From: Mycobacterium sp. D16R12
Lineage (GTDB): Bacteria > Actinomycetota > Actinomycetes > Mycobacteriales > Mycobacteriaceae
DNA: 64,000 nt
Assembly: GCF_002013465.1 (NCBI RefSeq)
Contig: NZ_MAFC01000030.1
Coordinates: forward strand, 1-64,000
Reading direction: 5' to 3'
Shown here: in pieces, positions 61,364-64,000 of the stretch
How positions within the stretch are numbered: position 1 is the first letter of the stretch
How the letters are laid out: every line of letters begins with the position of its first letter
Notes under the pieces: model-generated
Told to the model about the DNA's origin: nothing
What the model saw: the letters and a program-made list of their open reading frames with translations, nothing else
The model's database searches: none
Translations under genes and position numbers: made by a program

Positions 61364-62095
61364 GTGACGCCCATCAACGGTCGTGCCGCACGCCGCCTAT
61401 CCCCCGAACTTGATGGCCACACGGCTGTTCTCATGCCGGGCACCGGCTCCGACGACGACTACATCACGCGGGCCTTCGGCCCCGCCCTCAGCGGCGCGGG
61501 GGCCACCCTGGTCGCGGTGCGTCCAGAACCGAATAACCTGGTCAACGGCTACTTACGGGCGCTTGACCGCGCGGCTCGGAGTGGCCCGATCGTCGTAGGC
61601 GGGATGTCCATCGGCACCGCCGTGGCCCTGACGTGGGCCCTGCGCAACCCCGGGGCGACGGTGGCGGTGCTGGCAGCCATGCCCGCGTGGACCGGAAACC
61701 CGGAAAACTCGCCGGCCTCGGTGTCCGCCCGGGTCACCGCGGAATCGCTGCGTTCAGACGGATTGGCAGCGGTCACTGCCGCGATGCAGGCCAGCAGCCC
61801 CGCTTGGCTTGCGGCAGAGCTCACCCGCTCGTGGGCCGCCCAATGGCCTGGTCTGCCCAGCGCCATGCAGGAGGTGTCGGCATTTGTGAACCCGACGGCC
61901 GACGATATCCGCGGACTGACCGTGCCCTTGGCAGTGGCAGCGGCCACCGATGATCCGATACATCCGCTCACGGTCGCCCAGGACTGGGCGACCTGGGCGC
62001 CGCGCGCGGCGCTGCGCACCTTCACCCTCGATCAGCTGGGCGCCGACCCGTCCTGTCTGGGCCGGGCGTGCGTCAGTGCGCTGAGCGACATCTGA
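61364..62095 (+). CDS. Alpha/beta hydrolase, Rv2695-like
   Basis: A 243-residue alpha/beta hydrolase. AVLMPGTGSDDDYITRAFG is the oxyanion region, VVGGMSIGTAVALTWALRN the nucleophile elbow (G-M-S-I-G), and VAAATDDPIHP supplies the acid; the usual catalytic His is not obvious in the short tail after LRTFTLDQLGADP. The GTG at 61364 is chosen because sequence upstream overlaps the minus-strand OB-fold gene. Convergent with the sigma-factor gene (1-bp gap). Substrate unknown. Confidence 0.82.
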   Translation: MTPINGRAARRLSPELDGHTAVLMPGTGSDDDYITRAFGPALSGAGATLVAVRPEPNNLVNGYLRALDRAARSGPIVVGGMSIGTAVALTWALRNPGATVAVLAAMPAWTGNPENSPASVSARVTAESLRSDGLAAVTAAMQASSPAWLAAELTRSWAAQWPGLPSAMQEVSAFVNPTADDIRGLTVPLAVAAATDDPIHPLTVAQDWATWAPRAALRTFTLDQLGADPSCLGRACVSALSDI

Positions 62096-62096
62096 G

Positions 62097-62975
62097 TCAC
62101 AGACCGCGCGCGGCGGGGTCGGCCGTGGCCTCAATCTTGAGCACCAGGCCCTCGCGCACCGTCAGGGTGACCACCGCGAACAGCCTGCGCTGCGCGAAGG
62201 CCAGCAGAACCGGCTGTCCGAACGGCCCACCGACCAACGTGGCACCGTGACCGAGATAGACGAGCAGGTTGGTGGCGACATCGGTGCGTCCACGGTTGAC
62301 CTGTGGTGGGGGCGCCGGATCCCCGATGATGGTGCCCACTCCCCAGACGCTGGGATCCAGAACCCCCATCAGTCCGGTCAGATCACCGTTGGCACATGCG
62401 GTGACGAACTTTTCGATCAGCTGCTGGTGTTCGGCACCGGTGACATCACCGGTGCGCGACGCCGACTGCTGGAATCTGGTCCGCGCACGCCGGGCGAGCT
62501 GGCGGCACGTGCCCACCGGGCGGCCCACCGTCGACGCGATCTCCTCGAACGGGACTCCGAACACGTCATGCAAGACGAACGCGACCCGCTCGCCGGGGCT
62601 CAGCGTGCGCAACACCTCCAGCAGGGCTCCCCGCACCTCGTCGTCCAGAGTGACTCTGTCGAGGGGGTCTGCACTCGCGGAAACATGCAGCGGTGCACCG
62701 GATTCCACGGTCGCTACGACACCCGTCTGCTCACGGCGCAGCCGTGCCGAACGCAGCTGGTCCAGGCACAACCGGCCGGTCACCACCGATAGCCAGGCCC
62801 GCGGCTCGTCGATCTCCGTCTCGTCGGCGCGCGCCAGCCGCACGAACGCCTCCTGCGCACAGTCCTCGGCATCCCCGATGTCGCCGAGCATTTGATAGGC
62901 CAGATTCACCAGGTATGGGTAGTGCTCACGCCAGGCCGCGGCCACCAACGCGTCGTGCGTAGACGAGGAACTCAT
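62097..62975 (-). CDS. ECF41-type sigma factor with fused SnoaL-like domain
   Basis: A 292-residue sigma factor. Region 2: LVNLAYQMLGDIGDAEDCAQEAFVRLARAD; region 4: LSPGERVAFVLHDVFGVPFEEIASTVGRPVGTCRQLARRARTRF, with the linker DPLDRVTLDDEVR. Residues from about 180 form a SnoaL/NTF2-like domain (FVTACANGDLTGLMGVLDPSVW), which in ECF41 factors replaces an anti-sigma factor. The ATG at 62975 is 8 nt downstream of a CGTC -10, so the transcript is leaderless from its own promoter. It faces an oxidoreductase gene, the usual ECF41 partner. Confidence 0.9.
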   Translation of the reverse strand: MSSSSTHDALVAAAWREHYPYLVNLAYQMLGDIGDAEDCAQEAFVRLARADETEIDEPRAWLSVVTGRLCLDQLRSARLRREQTGVVATVESGAPLHVSASADPLDRVTLDDEVRGALLEVLRTLSPGERVAFVLHDVFGVPFEEIASTVGRPVGTCRQLARRARTRFQQSASRTGDVTGAEHQQLIEKFVTACANGDLTGLMGVLDPSVWGVGTIIGDPAPPPQVNRGRTDVATNLLVYLGHGATLVGGPFGQPVLLAFAQRRLFAVVTLTVREGLVLKIEATADPAARGL

Positions 62976-62983
62976 GTCACTAC

Positions 62984-63010
62984 GACGATTCCGAGGCACG
63001 GAAAGTTACC
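62984..63010 (-). promoter_or_regulatory. Putative ECF promoter driving the sigma-factor gene
   Basis: On the minus strand: GGTAAC (63010-63005), 17-nt spacer, CGTC (62987-62984), then 8 nt to the ATG at 62975. CGTC is the ECF41 -10 element as I remember it. Confidence 0.6.
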
Positions 63011-63027
63011 GCCCACGTCGGTAACTT
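63003..63027. repeat. Perfect inverted repeat carrying both divergent -35 elements
   Basis: AAGTTACCG, 7-nt spacer, CGGTAACTT: 9-bp perfect arms. Each arm contains GGTAAC facing outward. Confidence 0.85.
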
Positions 63028-63046
63028 CTTGCGCCCGTGCCCCGTC
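63020..63046 (+). promoter_or_regulatory. Putative ECF promoter driving the oxidoreductase gene
   Basis: GGTAAC (63020-63025), 17-nt spacer, CGTC (63043-63046), a mirror image of the sigma-gene promoter. Transcription would begin near 63054. Confidence 0.6.
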
Positions 63047-63105
63047 GTACTCATGTGGCCGAAACACCGAAAGCCATCCGAACCTCCCGAATTGGAGTAC
63101 CCGAT

Positions 63106-63966
63106 ATGACAATTCTCGTCACCGGCGCAACAGGCAATGTGGGGCGCCCGCTTGTGGATCTGCTCAGCAGGGCGGGCGCCGACGTACGCGCGGTCACTCG
63201 CCACCCTGCGCACGCGGATTTTTCGCCCCAGGTGAAAACCATCGAGACGGCCCGAGCCGGCCTGCGCGGCGCCACCGCCGTCTTCCTGAATTCTCGGGCA
63301 CTCGGCGAGGACCTCATCGATTTTGTGGATCAGGCTGTACGCGAAGGGGTTACCCGCCTGGTCGCACTTTCGGCGATCAACTGCGACGACGACGTCTCCC
63401 GGCAACCATCGCGGTTCCGCGGTGATCGAAACAAGGAGGTGGAACAGTACGCCGTCGATTCCGGGGTGGAGTGGGTGAGCCTGCGTCCGACGGTCTTCGC
63501 ATCCAATTTTCTCGGGATGTGGGCGGGCCAGCTCAAGGCGGGCGACGCGGTCCGCGGACCGTACGCGGCCGCCTCTGTCGCCCCGATCGCGGACCGGGAC
63601 ATCTCCGAGGTCGCGGCGCATGCCCTGCTCACGGACGACCTCGTCGGGCATCGCATCCCGTTGACCGGTCCGCAGGCATTCACCAACACCGACCTGGTCG
63701 CGGCGCTCGGGGAAGTTCTGCAGCGGCCGTTGGAGTACCTACAGGTTTCCGACGATCTCGTCCGTCAACAGTTCGCCGGTCTGGGGTTTCCGGCGGGATT
63801 CGCCGACGCATACCTGGCCATGCAGGCGGCCACGGTGACCGTGCCTGCCGCTGTGACGCACGAGGTGGAGCGGATCCTCGAGCGTCCCGCGGAGACATTC
63901 ACATCCTGGGCCAACAGATTCCGGGCTGAATTCGCACGTGCCGAGTTCGCACCGCAGAAGGGATGA
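63106..63966 (+). CDS. NAD(P)-binding oxidoreductase (NmrA/atypical SDR), ECF41 partner
   Basis: A 286-residue atypical SDR: MTILVTGATGNVGRPLVDLL (NADP-binding), VTRHPAHADF, TRLVALSAINCDDD, and a C-terminal substrate domain with PAETFTSWANRFRAEF. It resembles NmrA-like or quinone-reductase-like proteins that act on small electrophiles. The ATG has GGAG 8 nt upstream. An alternative in-frame GTG at 63055 sits exactly 8 nt after the promoter CGTC, as in the sigma gene, so a leaderless longer form is possible. Epimerase/oxidoreductase genes are standard targets of ECF41 factors. Confidence 0.88.
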   Translation: MTILVTGATGNVGRPLVDLLSRAGADVRAVTRHPAHADFSPQVKTIETARAGLRGATAVFLNSRALGEDLIDFVDQAVREGVTRLVALSAINCDDDVSRQPSRFRGDRNKEVEQYAVDSGVEWVSLRPTVFASNFLGMWAGQLKAGDAVRGPYAAASVAPIADRDISEVAAHALLTDDLVGHRIPLTGPQAFTNTDLVAALGEVLQRPLEYLQVSDDLVRQQFAGLGFPAGFADAYLAMQAATVTVPAAVTHEVERILERPAETFTSWANRFRAEFARAEFAPQKG

Positions 63967-64000
63967 CGGCCATGACCAACACCCCACCGCGGTGGCTCAA
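63963..64000 (+). CDS. Start of a further gene, cut by window edge
   Basis: An ATG at 63963 overlaps the stop of the oxidoreductase (ATGA) and opens MTAMTNTPPRWL before the window ends; a second ATG follows at 63972. The coupling suggests a third member of the sigma-controlled operon. Too short to identify. Confidence 0.5.
   Translation, partial: MTAMTNTPPRWL

Noticed and set aside
1..64000. tRNA, rRNA, insertion sequences, prophage or riboswitches
   Set aside because: I looked for cloverleaf, transposase, integrase and riboswitch-like leaders and found none I could support by eye; a tRNAscan/Infernal run would be decisive.

Overview
The window is 64 kb of high-GC actinobacterial chromosome. 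I read it as a rapidly growing mycobacterium of the Mycobacteroides (abscessus/chelonae) type. From about 39.8 to 62.1 kb the gene order (exported protein, FkbM methyltransferase, GNAT, ZapE-like ATPase, RibD-like reductase, lipoprotein hydrolase, AftC, MsrB, ChdC, CgoX, HemE, DUF3000, RNase D, DXS, NhaA, RNA methyltransferase, APC transporter, two TrkA proteins, DUF3159, OB-fold protein, alpha/beta hydrolase) follows, from memory, the M. tuberculosis Rv2668-Rv2695 region. Many genes lack a ribosome binding site and start 5-8 nt after a TANNNT box, the leaderless style common in mycobacteria. The species is not determined.

Region 1 (1-13.5 kb, minus strand) is a compact NRPS operon: a formyltransferase resembling FxbA of exochelin synthesis, an MbtH-like protein, and a three-module NRPS of about 4,020 residues with order C-A-T-E-C-A-T-C-A-T-R. 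The NRPS runs off the left edge a few codons before its expected end. A 19-bp site matching the IdeR/DtxR iron box at 14 of 19 positions lies upstream of the formyltransferase. Together these suggest an iron-regulated, reductively released, formylated hydroxamate-type siderophore; no amino-acid hydroxylase is in view.

Region 2 (13.5-39.7 kb) is mixed accessory and metabolic content. It holds a DHA2 exporter, an SDR, a SUKH-like lipoprotein, an M48 protease, a TetR/LfrA-like efflux pair with two tandem operators, a membrane protein with an RsdA-like extracytoplasmic region behind a SigD-like promoter, and a leaderless methyltransferase gene with a palindrome over its -10. Two tandem carboxylic acid reductases share long tracts of perfect DNA identity. 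An amidohydrolase and a divergent TetR-ABC1 kinase / diiron hydrolase-ferredoxin locus follow.

Region 3 (39.8-62.1 kb) is core mycobacterial housekeeping: cell-wall arabinan (AftC), coproporphyrin-dependent heme synthesis (HemE-CgoX-ChdC), isoprenoid precursors (DXS), and a K+ module (KimA-like transporter divergent from two TrkA proteins). Two convergent gene pairs are separated by hairpins that share an 18-nt repeat.

Region 4 (62.1-64 kb) is an ECF41-type sigma factor with a fused SnoaL-like domain, divergent from an NAD(P)-binding oxidoreductase. Between them is a perfect inverted repeat that builds two mirror-image GGTAAC-N17-CGTC promoters. No rRNA, tRNA, CRISPR array, insertion sequence or phage gene was recognised.
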